Part shown: one piece after another, positions 46,471 to 55,882 of the stretch | Layout: each line of letters starts with the position of its first letter | How positions within the stretch are numbered: the first letter of the stretch is position 1 | From: Bacteroidales bacterium | GTDB lineage: Bacteria > Bacteroidota > Bacteroidia > Bacteroidales > Muribaculaceae | Direction of reading: 5' to 3' | Length of the DNA: 64,000 nucleotides | Assembly: GCA_015061005.1 (NCBI GenBank) | Contig: SUXJ01000005.1 | Coordinates: forward strand, 28,269-92,268 | Made by a program: the position numbers and the translations under genes | Notes under the pieces: model-generated | What the model was told of the DNA's origin: nothing | Databases searched by the model: none | What the model saw: the letters and a program-made list of their open reading frames with translations, nothing else

Positions 46471-47283
46471 CTACTTGACAACGCTATTTAACGGAAGCAA
46501 AGTCCTGAGTTCGGCGCGGCTCCCTTGATGCCACACACTCATCGGCAACATGCCGTCTGACGACAACACCCCGATAGCCTGACCGGCTGCAACGTGCTGA
46601 CCAACGTCGATATAACCCAAGCGCAAACCGCCATACACGCTGATAAAATCATTCGTATGCTGTATGATAACCGTGGTTTGACCCGTGAGCGGATCTATAC
46701 TCGTTGAAATAACCGTGCCCTCTTGAATTGCCCAAACCGTGGCGCCATTAGGCGCACGAAAACCCGTGCCGTCATCAAGCAACACGGCCGCCGTGGCAGG
46801 CAATCTGAACATCATTCCTTCGGCAACGATAGGGGTCAACACCGACAAGTTGCCTCGTTCGCGTGCCATCCAGTTGTTAACAAACTCGCGTTCCGTGTCC
46901 GTTGTCGCCATCAACGTATCGTTGACTTCAGTCGGGATGCTTGTTGCTTCAGCGTTAAGTTTAGTCGTGTCGTCGCTTAATATAGCTATGAGATTGCCAA
47001 GATATTGCTGCTGAATGCGGCTGCGGTTTTGCAGAGAATCAAATCGGGCGGTGTAATCCACAATCTGACTCCTTTCTGCCGGCCTGATATGACCCGGGAG
47101 AAACCGATTAAGCGGTGACCAAGCCATGATTGCCACGATTAGAGCCGCTATTGACACACAAATAAGCGCAATCAGAGCCCACACCTTAGTTCGCGTAAGC
47201 TTCACGGACCAGACGGCATTAAACGTATTTTCGTTCACAAACGTCAGCCTGTATTTTTTGCGTCTCTTAAACTTCTTTCCCAT
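46471..47283 (-). CDS. Degenerate M23 (LytM)-domain membrane protein
   Basis: 270 residues: basic cytoplasmic start, one membrane helix (about 33-53), a helical/coiled-coil stretch (about 68-110) and a C-terminal LytM fold (about 150-270). The fold is recognisable (APNGATVWAIQEGTVIST, FISVYGGLRLGYIDVGQHV) but the zinc site is lost. The HxxxD motif is replaced by LLDDGTGFRAP, and the HxH motif by a Met/Ser/Val/Trp stretch before HQGS. It is probably not a hydrolase but may activate a cell-wall amidase, as EnvC and NlpD do in E. coli. Confidence 0.8.
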   Translation of the reverse strand: MGKKFKRRKKYRLTFVNENTFNAVWSVKLTRTKVWALIALICVSIAALIVAIMAWSPLNRFLPGHIRPAERSQIVDYTARFDSLQNRSRIQQQYLGNLIAILSDDTTKLNAEATSIPTEVNDTLMATTDTEREFVNNWMARERGNLSVLTPIVAEGMMFRLPATAAVLLDDGTGFRAPNGATVWAIQEGTVISTSIDPLTGQTTVIIQHTNDFISVYGGLRLGYIDVGQHVAAGQAIGVLSSDGMLPMSVWHQGSRAELRTLLPLNSVVK

Positions 47284-47331
47284 AGCAGCAAAGTTAAAAA
47301 TTTTTCGCTAAAATGCCAATCGTTTCAATAT

Positions 47332-48702
47332 TTATTTCCCTCTCAAACGGGCTGACGGAATTCCAAGGCGAGTGCGATACTTCGCTACCGTTCGGCGTGC
47401 CACTTTGTAACCGCGTTCGCCCAAGGCGGCGGCTATGGCTTCATCGCTCAAGGGCGAATCTGTGGATTCAGCGGCGATAATCTCGCGCATGGCGGCATCA
47501 ATCTCGCGCGCCGAGGTTTCTTCATCGTCCGCTCCGGAGCGATGATTGAAAAACGACTTCAATGAATAAACACCCCACTGCGTGGCAAGCCACTTACCCG
47601 ACACCGCTCGGCTTATCATCGTAATATCCAAGCCGGTTGAGTCGGCAATCTGGCGCAACACCATTGGTCGTATCCGACTCTCGTCATCACCGTTCTGAAA
47701 AAACGGGGCTTGATATTGAACTATGGCGCGAGCTATGATCATAAGAGTCTGAGTGCGACGCTTGAGCACGTCAATAAACGACTCTGCCCTGAGTCTGCGC
47801 TCTCTGACAAATTTCGCGGCAGCGTCGCTTCCGGGCGCATCTGCCCTGAAGCTCTCTTCAATCTGCAATTCCGGCAGTGAATTAATCATGCTCACGGTTA
47901 ACTGCTCGCCATCGGTTTCAACCATAAAATCAGGCGTCACGGCGGCATTTCCCATCGCTTGCGTGGGGTCTGACGCAAACGGAGCTCCGGGCTTGGGATT
48001 GAGCGAGGTGATAACCTCATGTGCTGCCGCAATTCTCTCTTGCGACAGACCTGAATACTCCGATAGTTTGCGGTTGTTTCTCCGCGAATACAAATCAAAG
48101 AAATGTATCGTAATTTCCAACGCATCTCTCACTGCCTCGCGCTCGCCGTCAAGTCGCCGCAACTGAAGTATCAGGCAGTCGCGCAAGTCTTGCGCGCCGA
48201 CCCCGGCAGGTTCAAGCCCGCGCAGTGCGTCATAAGCGGTCCTGACTTCTGACTCAAGTGGCTTGAGAGTAGTTTCCTCCGAGGCAATCTCAATATCAAT
48301 AATCAACTGCGGCAGAGTTCGCGTTAAATAGCCGTTGGAGTCCAGTGCTCCTATCATGTATGCCGCCGCCATGCGAGAGCCGGACGACAATCCGTCTTGC
48401 TCGGCAAGTTGCTCCGCAAGATATTCTCCGAGTGTGGGCTCTGCATCAGCAATTTGTGGCTGAAAATCATTAGAATCACCGCCCGACGACGCCACATAAC
48501 CGGAGCGCACAGTGCCGCCCCCATAGCGCGACTCCTCATCTGGATTTACTCGCTCAAGTGCCGGATTTTCATCAAGTTCCGCAAGGATTTCTTGCTCCAC
48601 TTGCTCTGTCGGAGCCTCCAACAAAGAAACCAACCGCAGCTGCTGCGGCAATAAGCGTTGTCGTAGCAGCTGCTGTTGTGTTAATGTGGATTTTTGCGGC
48701 AT
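47332..48702 (-). CDS. rpoN: RNA polymerase sigma-54 factor
   Basis: Directs transcription from -24/-12 promoters with AAA+ activators. 456 residues. Region I is the Gln/Leu-rich N-terminus (TLTQQQLLRQRLLPQQLRL), followed by an acidic region II and the core-binding domain. The C-terminus has a helix-turn-helix and the RpoN box ARRTVAKYR (about 440-448). All parts are present. It lies 10 bases downstream of asd. No enhancer-binding activator is in the window. Confidence 0.96.
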   Translation of the reverse strand: MPQKSTLTQQQLLRQRLLPQQLRLVSLLEAPTEQVEQEILAELDENPALERVNPDEESRYGGGTVRSGYVASSGGDSNDFQPQIADAEPTLGEYLAEQLAEQDGLSSGSRMAAAYMIGALDSNGYLTRTLPQLIIDIEIASEETTLKPLESEVRTAYDALRGLEPAGVGAQDLRDCLILQLRRLDGEREAVRDALEITIHFFDLYSRRNNRKLSEYSGLSQERIAAAHEVITSLNPKPGAPFASDPTQAMGNAAVTPDFMVETDGEQLTVSMINSLPELQIEESFRADAPGSDAAAKFVRERRLRAESFIDVLKRRTQTLMIIARAIVQYQAPFFQNGDDESRIRPMVLRQIADSTGLDITMISRAVSGKWLATQWGVYSLKSFFNHRSGADDEETSAREIDAAMREIIAAESTDSPLSDEAIAAALGERGYKVARRTVAKYRTRLGIPSARLRGK

Positions 48703-48711
48703 AAAGCCCGA

Positions 48712-49722
48712 TTATTTTCGGTGCGCTATGATGTACTGTGCGATCTGCACGGCATTCAGCGCTGCGCCTTTCTTGATTTGGTCGCCGACCACCCAGAAGT
48801 TCAATCCGTTGGGGTTCGCAATGTCTTCACGAATACGACCAACGTACACCGAATCCTTGCCGGCAGTAAACAGGGGCATCGGATATTCCTTTTCAGCCGG
48901 ATTATCCATAACCACTATTCCTTCGGCGGTTTCAAAGGCTTGGCGCGCCTTTTCAGGGCCAATAGGCTGCTCGGTTTCAACCCAAATAGCCTCGGAGTGA
49001 GCTCGCATAACCGGAACGCGAACGCAAGTGGCAGAAACGTCAAGACCGGGAGCATGCATGATCTTCTTCGTTTCGTGATACATTTTCATCTCTTCCTTCG
49101 TATATCCATTATCCATGAACACGTCGATGTGAGGTATCACGTTGTAAGCCAATTGATATGCAAATTTCTCCACTTTTGCTTCTTTGCCTGAAACGATGTC
49201 GGCATACTGCTGCTCAAGTTCCGCCATGGCACTCGCCCCTGCGCCCGACGCTGCTTGATAGGAAGCAACGTGCACGCGCTTTATCGGCGAAATGTCATTG
49301 ATGGGCTTCAATGCCACTACCATTTGAATCGTGGTGCAATTGGGATTCGCAATAATGCGGCGCGGAGTGTTAAAAGCATCTTCACCGTTAACTTCGGGCA
49401 CTACCAAGGGCACATCGTCATCCATGCGGAATGCGCTGGAGTTGTCAATCATCAAAGCTCCGCGTGCTGTGATTGTCTTGGCAAATTCCTTCGATGTTCC
49501 GGCGCCTGCAGAGGTAAACACGAAGTCAAGTCCGTCAAAGTCATCTTCATTGTGAGTCAGCTCTTTGACAACGATGTCTTGACCGCGAAAATTATACGTT
49601 CTGCCGGCTGAACGTGACGAGCCGAACAGTCTAAGTTCGCTGATGGGGAAATCTTGCTCGGCAAGCACGCGCAGAAATTCCTGACCTACTGCGCCGGATG
49701 CCCCTACTATTGCTACTTTCAT
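48712..49722 (-). CDS. asd: Aspartate-semialdehyde dehydrogenase
   Basis: Reduces aspartyl phosphate to the semialdehyde for lysine, threonine, methionine and diaminopimelate synthesis. 336 residues, typical. Seen: [17 protein letters not shown] (NADP loop), the catalytic Cys in [11 protein letters not shown] (about 128), the substrate-binding Arg/Glu region [13 protein letters not shown], and the C-terminal catalytic His in [13 protein letters not shown]. It is first of an asd-rpoN pair and is preceded by the Omp28-like gene. Confidence 0.96.
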   Translation of the reverse strand: MKVAIVGASGAVGQEFLRVLAEQDFPISELRLFGSSRSAGRTYNFRGQDIVVKELTHNEDDFDGLDFVFTSAGAGTSKEFAKTITARGALMIDNSSAFRMDDDVPLVVPEVNGEDAFNTPRRIIANPNCTTIQMVVALKPINDISPIKRVHVASYQAASGAGASAMAELEQQYADIVSGKEAKVEKFAYQLAYNVIPHIDVFMDNGYTKEEMKMYHETKKIMHAPGLDVSATCVRVPVMRAHSEAIWVETEQPIGPEKARQAFETAEGIVVMDNPAEKEYPMPLFTAGKDSVYVGRIREDIANPNGLNFWVVGDQIKKGAALNAVQIAQYIIAHRK

Positions 49723-49745
49723 TTTTTTCTTCTTTTTATGAGAAA

Positions 49746-51596
49746 TTAAAAACGTACCTTGCGAGTTTCCGAACCGCGGCGTTCAATGTAGATTTGACCA
49801 TCTTGAGGAGCTGCCACTTGACGACCTTGCAAGTCGAAATAAACAGCCTTTTCATTATTCAATTCCGCCTCAACGCTTTCAATACCGGCTGCATCGGTCA
49901 CGGGAACCTTAACGGCATTTTCAATCCTGCCGGTTTTGCGATTGATTACCATCAACACCACGCTGCAGTTGTCGATGTTTGAAACGGCATTGGTTGCCAC
50001 GGCTCCATTGTGAGTGTATGACTGACCGGCTTCAATAGTTGCGGGAATCGAGTTCTTAACGCCGTTAAAGGAATAAATATAACGAGCAACGGAATTATAA
50101 AGCATTGAAACCGAAGGACCTTGCTGATCCCACCATTCCAATTCCATACCGCTGTCGTATGCGGGAGCATAATGGTTTGTTTGGCTGTAAGGACCTACTT
50201 CATCTTCGAGCAATACATAGGCAAACGCATAATCGCCGGTAACTCCGATTGCAAACTCTGCAGATGCTTCAACGTTGACTTTCTTGGTTTCTGCATTAAA
50301 TTCAATGTTCTTAACCTCGGGCTTCACTATGGCGCGATAACCCTTTTCAAGGTCATAAACCTCTTTCAGCAATTCAAACGAAGGATCTTGTGCTCCATAG
50401 CTCTTGGTGTTGCGGTTAATCAAAACTGAAGGATAGACGCTGATATAACTCATCAAACTGTTATAAGACGTAGCCGACATCGGGTCATCACCGTGTACTG
50501 CAATCGGAATGAAACGGCCTTCGGTGTCATATTCCGCCATCTTTTCTACGGCAACAATGCCGCGCGGACAGTAGCCGCACCATGTGCCCGTGGCAATTTC
50601 TGCAACCATCGTCTTGTCATAGCCGCCGCTGAAACTATGAACATTGTTTGAGTAGTTCTTATAAATATATGCGGCATTATTCTTCGCATTTTCTTCGTTA
50701 ACGCCCGAAAGTTCAATCTTCACGGGAATATCTGCACCCTCAAGTCCGCCACAGTCAATGTCGAAATACATCGGCGACAGTGTAAACTGATTGTAATACA
50801 GAGGAGACTCGAGTTCCTTGGTAATCATAACAGGCTCGTTTGTACCAACAGTGCACTTAAACGTTACGGAATTCACGGTATTGAAAGCGGCATTGCTCAA
50901 ATAAACACCGAATTCCAACGGCTCGCCGGGAGCCACGTAAGCCGGAAGGTTGCCTTCCATGATTTGCACATTGTTGGCCTTCAGGTTGTCGGCTTCAATC
51001 TTTACGCGAACGCAGTTCATGCCGATCTGTTCGCGAAGCTGAGCCCACTCCCATTTGCCGGTCTTTGAGTTCACCTCACCGAACCAGTCACCGGGGCCGT
51101 CAGTCTCCGGGTGGTAGTTATAATCTACCGCAATAGGATTTGCAACCTTAGTGTCGCATACCACTTGGAAACCGAAATAAAGCGGAGTCATCGCATCGTT
51201 GATTTCAATCGGTTCGGGAAGCGTGTACTCAACGTATTCCAGCGGTTTGGTCAAGTCCATAACGCCTTCGAATGTAACGGCATCGGTCAGGGTTGCATCC
51301 AACGCATTGGCAACAAACAATGTAATCGGCATTTCAGTTGCAGTTGACCCCTTTACCGGAGAGCCGTTGGGCACTGCTATGGCTGTGATTTTTCCGCCCT
51401 TGAACGCGCTGATATCAGACGCCGTGAACTGCATTGCCGCACCGCCGCGCACTCCCGTGTCATACGAAACAGTCATGTAAGGCGTATAGCCGTAACCATA
51501 GAGCGTTGAGCCGGAATAAGTAGAACTGTCGGCCATCGCTGTCATCGACGTGCTCATTCCGAGCACCGCCGCTGCAAGAATCTTGTAGAATTTCAT
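49746..51596 (-). CDS. Omp28-like secreted protein with thioredoxin-type CxxC and T9SS-like tail
   Basis: 616 residues. Signal peptide (1-22, ending TAMADS), a beta-rich region with a Gly/Tyr-rich start (about 25-200), an Ig-like middle, then a thioredoxin-fold segment with [10 protein letters not shown] (about 342-351), the Omp28-family hallmark. A beta domain and a tail with [19 protein letters not shown], ending in RKVRF, follow. Omp28-type proteins are surface or outer-membrane associated in Bacteroidales. The CxxC suggests disulfide handling or redox-linked folding. It lies 23 bases upstream of asd. Confidence 0.8.
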   Translation of the reverse strand: MKFYKILAAAVLGMSTSMTAMADSSTYSGSTLYGYGYTPYMTVSYDTGVRGGAAMQFTASDISAFKGGKITAIAVPNGSPVKGSTATEMPITLFVANALDATLTDAVTFEGVMDLTKPLEYVEYTLPEPIEINDAMTPLYFGFQVVCDTKVANPIAVDYNYHPETDGPGDWFGEVNSKTGKWEWAQLREQIGMNCVRVKIEADNLKANNVQIMEGNLPAYVAPGEPLEFGVYLSNAAFNTVNSVTFKCTVGTNEPVMITKELESPLYYNQFTLSPMYFDIDCGGLEGADIPVKIELSGVNEENAKNNAAYIYKNYSNNVHSFSGGYDKTMVAEIATGTWCGYCPRGIVAVEKMAEYDTEGRFIPIAVHGDDPMSATSYNSLMSYISVYPSVLINRNTKSYGAQDPSFELLKEVYDLEKGYRAIVKPEVKNIEFNAETKKVNVEASAEFAIGVTGDYAFAYVLLEDEVGPYSQTNHYAPAYDSGMELEWWDQQGPSVSMLYNSVARYIYSFNGVKNSIPATIEAGQSYTHNGAVATNAVSNIDNCSVVLMVINRKTGRIENAVKVPVTDAAGIESVEAELNNEKAVYFDLQGRQVAAPQDGQIYIERRGSETRKVRF

Positions 51597-51659
51597 TTTA
51601 ATCTAAAAAATAAGCTTATTTATATTGATTTATTATTGTCTCACTCTCTCCACTCTCCA

Positions 51660-52352
51660 CTAAAAACCCCTCCGTGGCTGAGTGGCTTGAAAATCCTTCA
51701 AATACTGAGGTGTGGAATACGCCACGTCTATAAAATCTCCGGCTCGGAACGCCTTTTCGCTCAGCGCAAGCATATCCGACGCCAGCGGCTGCACTCCTTC
51801 GACCCATCGTGCATTAGGGTGCGTTATCACCGTACGCGCTTTCTCTATGGCGTTACCCATGAAATAAAGCGGACCCTTTTCCAACTCCTCTCGGTAACTT
51901 TCCTCCGTGAGAATCAGCGGCTGAGGAGGCATCAACTCCTTGAGCCACATATCCAACACACTGGTGTAAACCTCCATTCTACGGGCATCTATCATCGGAG
52001 CAAAACGCGATTCAAGGTCAATCCCGTGATGATTAAACATCACACTCGTTGCCATGATTTGCAACGTCGAAACCCCAATCAAAGGAACTTCTAAAGCGTA
52101 GGCCAAGCCTTTGGCTTCGCTCAACCCAATACGCAATCCCGTATAGCTCCCGGGACCGATACTGACGGCTACGGCATCAATCTTGCGCTCCTGCTCCTTG
52201 GCTGCAGCAAGCGCATCGCGAACAAAACCGCTCACCAATTCGGCATGACGCCTACCCGTGCGCTCCTCAAAATTGGCTAAAACGGAGCAATCGCCGGTCA
52301 GTGCCACCGAACAAGCCTCTGTCGAAGTCTCTATGTTGATAATATTCGCCAT
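51660..52352 (-). CDS. tsaB: tRNA t6A37 biosynthesis protein TsaB
   Basis: Partner of TsaD in t6A formation: an ASKHA-fold scaffold without its own catalysis. 230 residues, standard. The N-terminus IINIETSTEACSVAL and SIGPGSYTGLRIGLSEAKGL (about 67-86) are diagnostic. It is a stand-alone gene, separate from tsaD, but the two promoters share 17 identical bases. The -7 box is 7 bases from the ATG, so the mRNA is nearly leaderless. Confidence 0.94.
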   Translation of the reverse strand: MANIINIETSTEACSVALTGDCSVLANFEERTGRRHAELVSGFVRDALAAAKEQERKIDAVAVSIGPGSYTGLRIGLSEAKGLAYALEVPLIGVSTLQIMATSVMFNHHGIDLESRFAPMIDARRMEVYTSVLDMWLKELMPPQPLILTEESYREELEKGPLYFMGNAIEKARTVITHPNARWVEGVQPLASDMLALSEKAFRAGDFIDVAYSTPQYLKDFQATQPRRGF

Positions 52353-52357
52353 ATCAC

Positions 52358-52374
52358 CGCAAATTTAAGCAAAA
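52358..52374 (-). promoter_or_regulatory. tsaB promoter, near-leaderless
   Basis: -7 box TAAATTTG on the minus strand (52360-52367). The whole 17-nt stretch cgcaaatttaagcaaaa is identical to the one before tsaD (45347-45363). Confidence 0.65.
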
Positions 52375-52480
52375 TTTTTCGCATTGTAAAACAATGCCCG
52401 AAAACGCCTAATCTTCCAAGCTATATAAAACTCATAAATATTATAAAATTTCATACATCTTAGAGTATGATGCTGATTCG

Positions 52481-53173
52481 TCAGTTGGCAAAACCGCGCG
52501 GTCTCACTTCCTTAAAAGCAAACCGACGATTGCAACCCGACAACACCAAACGCCCGTCGGGAAGCACATCTTCAATACCGGCCTCAAAGATGTCGCCCTC
52601 AGCTGTTTCCCATTGCCACTTTCCCTCGCCGCGCCATAGTCTGCGCCTGTATTCCGAATGATTATCTTGACCCACACGCCTCAAAACGAAGCGAACCAAT
52701 TCCTCGCCGAGCTCGCAAACATCATAATCCCGTCCGGTCAGTTGCTTGAGCGATACCGGATTGGGTGCGCCGCTCAAAAACTCCGTCTGATTCACATTAA
52801 GCCCTATCCCGGCTATACTCCTGCCAATATTATTGCCGTTGACCACATTCTCTATGAGAATACCACAGATTTTCCGGTCGCCTGCATAAACATCGTTAGG
52901 CCATTTCACCCTCACACCGTCAATCCCCAAGCCGACGAGCAAATCAGCCACTCCAAGCGCCACTGCCTCACTCAGCTCAAACTGCCTGCTCGCCGGCAGC
53001 TGCTCCGGACGAAGCATAATGCTCATCGTAATATTCTTATACGGCTCTGATTCCCACGTATTTCCACGCTGACCTCTCCCCGCCGTTTGCACACGGGTCA
53101 TCAACGCCTCCCCATGAGCCGCCATGCGGTCAATCGCCTCGTTTGTACTCTTGCATTCTTCGATTATCGTCAT
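52481..53173 (-). CDS. birA: Biotin-[acetyl-CoA-carboxylase] ligase, short form
   Basis: Attaches biotin to the carboxyl carrier protein via biotinyl-AMP. 230 residues, without the N-terminal DNA-binding domain of E. coli BirA, so it is not a repressor. Motifs: TIIEECKSTNEAIDRMA (start), the biotinyl-AMP loop TAGRGQRGNTWES (about 31-43), VKWPNDVYAGDRKICGIL (about 107-124), and GIGLNVNQ. It is divergent from the M13 peptidase gene across an 78-base gap with two facing TAACTTTG boxes. Confidence 0.93.
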   Translation of the reverse strand: MTIIEECKSTNEAIDRMAAHGEALMTRVQTAGRGQRGNTWESEPYKNITMSIMLRPEQLPASRQFELSEAVALGVADLLVGLGIDGVRVKWPNDVYAGDRKICGILIENVVNGNNIGRSIAGIGLNVNQTEFLSGAPNPVSLKQLTGRDYDVCELGEELVRFVLRRVGQDNHSEYRRRLWRGEGKWQWETAEGDIFEAGIEDVLPDGRLVLSGCNRRFAFKEVRPRGFAN

Positions 53174-53181
53174 TTCTGCGA

Positions 53182-53210
53182 CAAAGTTACGGATTTTTTC
53201 ACTAACTTTG
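53182..53210. promoter_or_regulatory. Divergent -7 boxes for birA and the M13 peptidase
   Basis: TAACTTTG occurs on the minus strand (53182-53189, 8 bases before birA) and on the plus strand (53203-53210, about 40 bases before the peptidase ATG). With only 13 bases between them, polymerases at the two promoters would compete. Confidence 0.55.
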
Positions 53211-53251
53211 CAGTTATCAAACGAATAATAAAAAACACTAATCTATAATCA

Positions 53252-55294
53252 ATGAAAAAATTTCCCTTTTATTTAGCCATCGCCATGACTCTCGTCGCAA
53301 CGTCGTGCTCAAAGGCTCCTTCAACAAAGAGCCTTGACCTCTCTAAACTTAGCACTGAAATTTCTCCCGCTGAAGATTTCTATCTCCACGTTAACCAAAC
53401 GTGGATGAACGAACACCCTCTCACCGGTGAATATGCACGCTACGGCAATTTTGACCTGCTCCGTGATGCCGCTCAGGAACAAGTGCGTTCTTTGGTCCTC
53501 GAAGTTGCAGAAAGCAACCCCGAAGCAGGAACCGTTGCCCATAAGGTTGCCACTATCTACAACCTCGCAATGGACTCCGTGCGCCGAAACAACGAAGGTG
53601 CTGAACCCCTCAAACCGCTCCTTGCAAAGGTCGAAAACGCAAAACCCGAAGAAATGACCGACCTCTTCCTTTGGATTCACAAAAACTACTCCAGCCCTTT
53701 CTTCGGAGCCGGACCGATGGAAAACCTGATGAACAGCAATGAATACTCAATGTATGTTTCATCGGGTGCTCTCGGTTTGGGCGACCGCGATTACTATCTC
53801 CTTGATGACGAACGCAACACTGCCGTGCGCAATGCCTACAAACAGCTCATCGTCACTCAAATGCAAAATGCCGGCTATTCTGCCGAAGATGCCGAACGCA
53901 TCATGCAAAACGTGATGAAAATCGAAACCGCAATGGCGGAAAAGGCGTGGACTCGCGAACAAAGCCGCAACATCCCCGCAATGTATAACCCCCGCACTCT
54001 CGCCGAACTCAAAGAAATGTATCCCGCAATAGATTGGGACAACTTCTTCCCGGCAACAATGGGAATCGAAACTCCGCAAAACTTCATCGTGACCGAAATC
54101 GAACCCATACAGCGTGGCATGGAGCTATACACGTCTCTCTCCGACCGCGAAAAGAAAGACTACTATCTTTGGGAACTCACCTCCGGTGCCGCTCCCTTCC
54201 TCAGCGATGCATTCTCCGATGCAACTTTTGAATTCAACAAAGTAATGAGCGGAGTAACCGAACAACGCCCCCGTTGGAAACGCGCTCTCAATGCCACTGA
54301 AAGCACCCTCGGCGAAGCCATCGGCGAACTCTACGTCGCAAAGTATTTCCCCGAATCGTCCAAGCAATACATGCTCAACCTCGTTGAAAACCTGCGCGAA
54401 GCCCTCGGGCAACACATCGACAATCTCTCTTGGATGAGCGATTCCACTAAGGTCAATGCGCGCGAAAAACTTGCTGCATTCACCGTTAAAATCGGCTACC
54501 CCGACAAGTGGAAAGACTACTCCTCGATGAACATCGACCCCGAACTGAGCTACTACGAAAACATGCACAATGCGTCAATGTGGCACCAAGCCGAAATGCT
54601 CGCCAAGTGGGGCAAACCGGTTGACAAAACAGAATGGGGCATGACGCCGCAAACCGTAAACGCCTACTATAATCCCATGGCTAATGAAATCGTGTTCCCC
54701 GCCGCTATCCTTCAAGCTCCGTTCTTCGATCCCGAAGCTACTGACGCTGAAAACTATGGCGGCATCGGCGTGGTTATCGGCCACGAAATGACCCACGGAT
54801 TTGATGACCAAGGTCGCAATTTCGACAAAGACGGCAACATGATCAATTGGTGGACTGAAGAAGACGCCGCCGCTTTCGAAGAACTGACCAAAGGACTCGT
54901 TAGCCAATTCGATGAGGTTGAGGTGCTGCCCGGACTCAACGCCAACGGAACCTACACCCTCGGCGAAAACATTGCCGACCAAGGCGGACTCCGCGTAGCA
55001 ATGACCGCATTCCTCAACTCTCAGCAGAAAAAAGGTGTTGACGTAAACGCCGAAGACCAAAAAATCCAAGGCTACTCGCCCATCCAAATCTTCTATATGA
55101 ACTACGCCAACCTTTGGGCACAAAACATTCGCGATGAAGAAATTCGCTCTCTCACAATGGCCGACGTTCACTCCCTCGGCAACAACCGTGTAAACGTTAC
55201 GTTGAGAAACATCGAACCCTTCTTCGAAGCATTCGGAATCAAGGAAGGCGACAAACTTTTCCGTCCGGAAAACGAACGTGTAATAATTTGGTAA
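53252..55294 (+). CDS. pepO: M13-family zinc endopeptidase, lipoprotein
   Basis: Neprilysin/PepO-type metallopeptidase on the envelope. 680 residues: lipobox in VATSCSKA (Cys19), M13 N-terminal helical domain (about 40-430), then the catalytic domain with HEMTH at residues 511-515 (zinc His and catalytic Glu512) and the third ligand Glu572 in GENIADQGG. AYYNPMANEIVFPA upstream positions substrate. Complete and probably active on small peptides. It is separated by 9 bases from the SlyD-type gene. Confidence 0.93.
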   Translation: MKKFPFYLAIAMTLVATSCSKAPSTKSLDLSKLSTEISPAEDFYLHVNQTWMNEHPLTGEYARYGNFDLLRDAAQEQVRSLVLEVAESNPEAGTVAHKVATIYNLAMDSVRRNNEGAEPLKPLLAKVENAKPEEMTDLFLWIHKNYSSPFFGAGPMENLMNSNEYSMYVSSGALGLGDRDYYLLDDERNTAVRNAYKQLIVTQMQNAGYSAEDAERIMQNVMKIETAMAEKAWTREQSRNIPAMYNPRTLAELKEMYPAIDWDNFFPATMGIETPQNFIVTEIEPIQRGMELYTSLSDREKKDYYLWELTSGAAPFLSDAFSDATFEFNKVMSGVTEQRPRWKRALNATESTLGEAIGELYVAKYFPESSKQYMLNLVENLREALGQHIDNLSWMSDSTKVNAREKLAAFTVKIGYPDKWKDYSSMNIDPELSYYENMHNASMWHQAEMLAKWGKPVDKTEWGMTPQTVNAYYNPMANEIVFPAAILQAPFFDPEATDAENYGGIGVVIGHEMTHGFDDQGRNFDKDGNMINWWTEEDAAAFEELTKGLVSQFDEVEVLPGLNANGTYTLGENIADQGGLRVAMTAFLNSQQKKGVDVNAEDQKIQGYSPIQIFYMNYANLWAQNIRDEEIRSLTMADVHSLGNNRVNVTLRNIEPFFEAFGIKEGDKLFRPENERVIIW

Positions 55295-55303
55295 TCTCTG
55301 GAA

Positions 55304-55882
55304 ATGAACATCATAGAACCCGGCAAATTCGTTGCCATCAGCTACGACCTATTCGACGTCTCCGTCGATGGTGAAAAAGTTCTCCTCCACCAAGTTCCCG
55401 CCTCCGAACCGGAACGAATGGTGTTCGGCGTAACCCCTCATGTACTCGAACCCCTCGTGGCGGCAATCAAAGGTCTGAAGGAAGGCGACAACTTTGAAGC
55501 CACAGTTAACCCCGCAGAAGGATTCGGCGAATACAACGAAAACTTGCTCCGCAATGAATCGCTGCCGCGTGAAATATTTGAAGTAAACGGAAAACTCGAC
55601 GAAAAAACCATCTTCGTCGGAGCACAAATCTTTTTGCAAACCAATGTCGGACAAGAGGTCCCGGCTGTGGTGCTCGCCGTTGAACCGAAAACAATCAGCG
55701 TGAAAGTGGACTTCAACCATCCGCTGGCTGGACGCACCGTACGCCTCGAGGGAAAAATCGAAGAGGTGCGCCCGGCCACTGCCGAAGAAATCGCCGCTCA
55801 ATCCCAAATCCCCTCTTGCGGCGGCTGCGGCGGCTCTTGCTCTTGCGATGGAGACTGCTCCTGCAACGGCTGTGGCTGCTAA
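55304..55882 (+). CDS. slyD: SlyD-type FKBP peptidyl-prolyl isomerase with Cys-rich tail
   Basis: 192 residues. Split FKBP core around an inserted-in-flap chaperone domain (KFVAISYDLFDVSVDGE at the start, PAEGFGEYNENLL near 65-78, FNHPLAGRTVRLEGKIEEVR near 135-153). The tail after about 170 is Cys/Gly-rich (CGGCGGSCSC, then further CxC pairs), which should bind Ni, Zn or Cu, as the His-rich SlyD tail of E. coli does. Probably a cytoplasmic metal-binding chaperone. The RsmF-type gene starts inside its last 35 bases. Confidence 0.9.
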   Translation: MNIIEPGKFVAISYDLFDVSVDGEKVLLHQVPASEPERMVFGVTPHVLEPLVAAIKGLKEGDNFEATVNPAEGFGEYNENLLRNESLPREIFEVNGKLDEKTIFVGAQIFLQTNVGQEVPAVVLAVEPKTISVKVDFNHPLAGRTVRLEGKIEEVRPATAEEIAAQSQIPSCGGCGGSCSCDGDCSCNGCGC

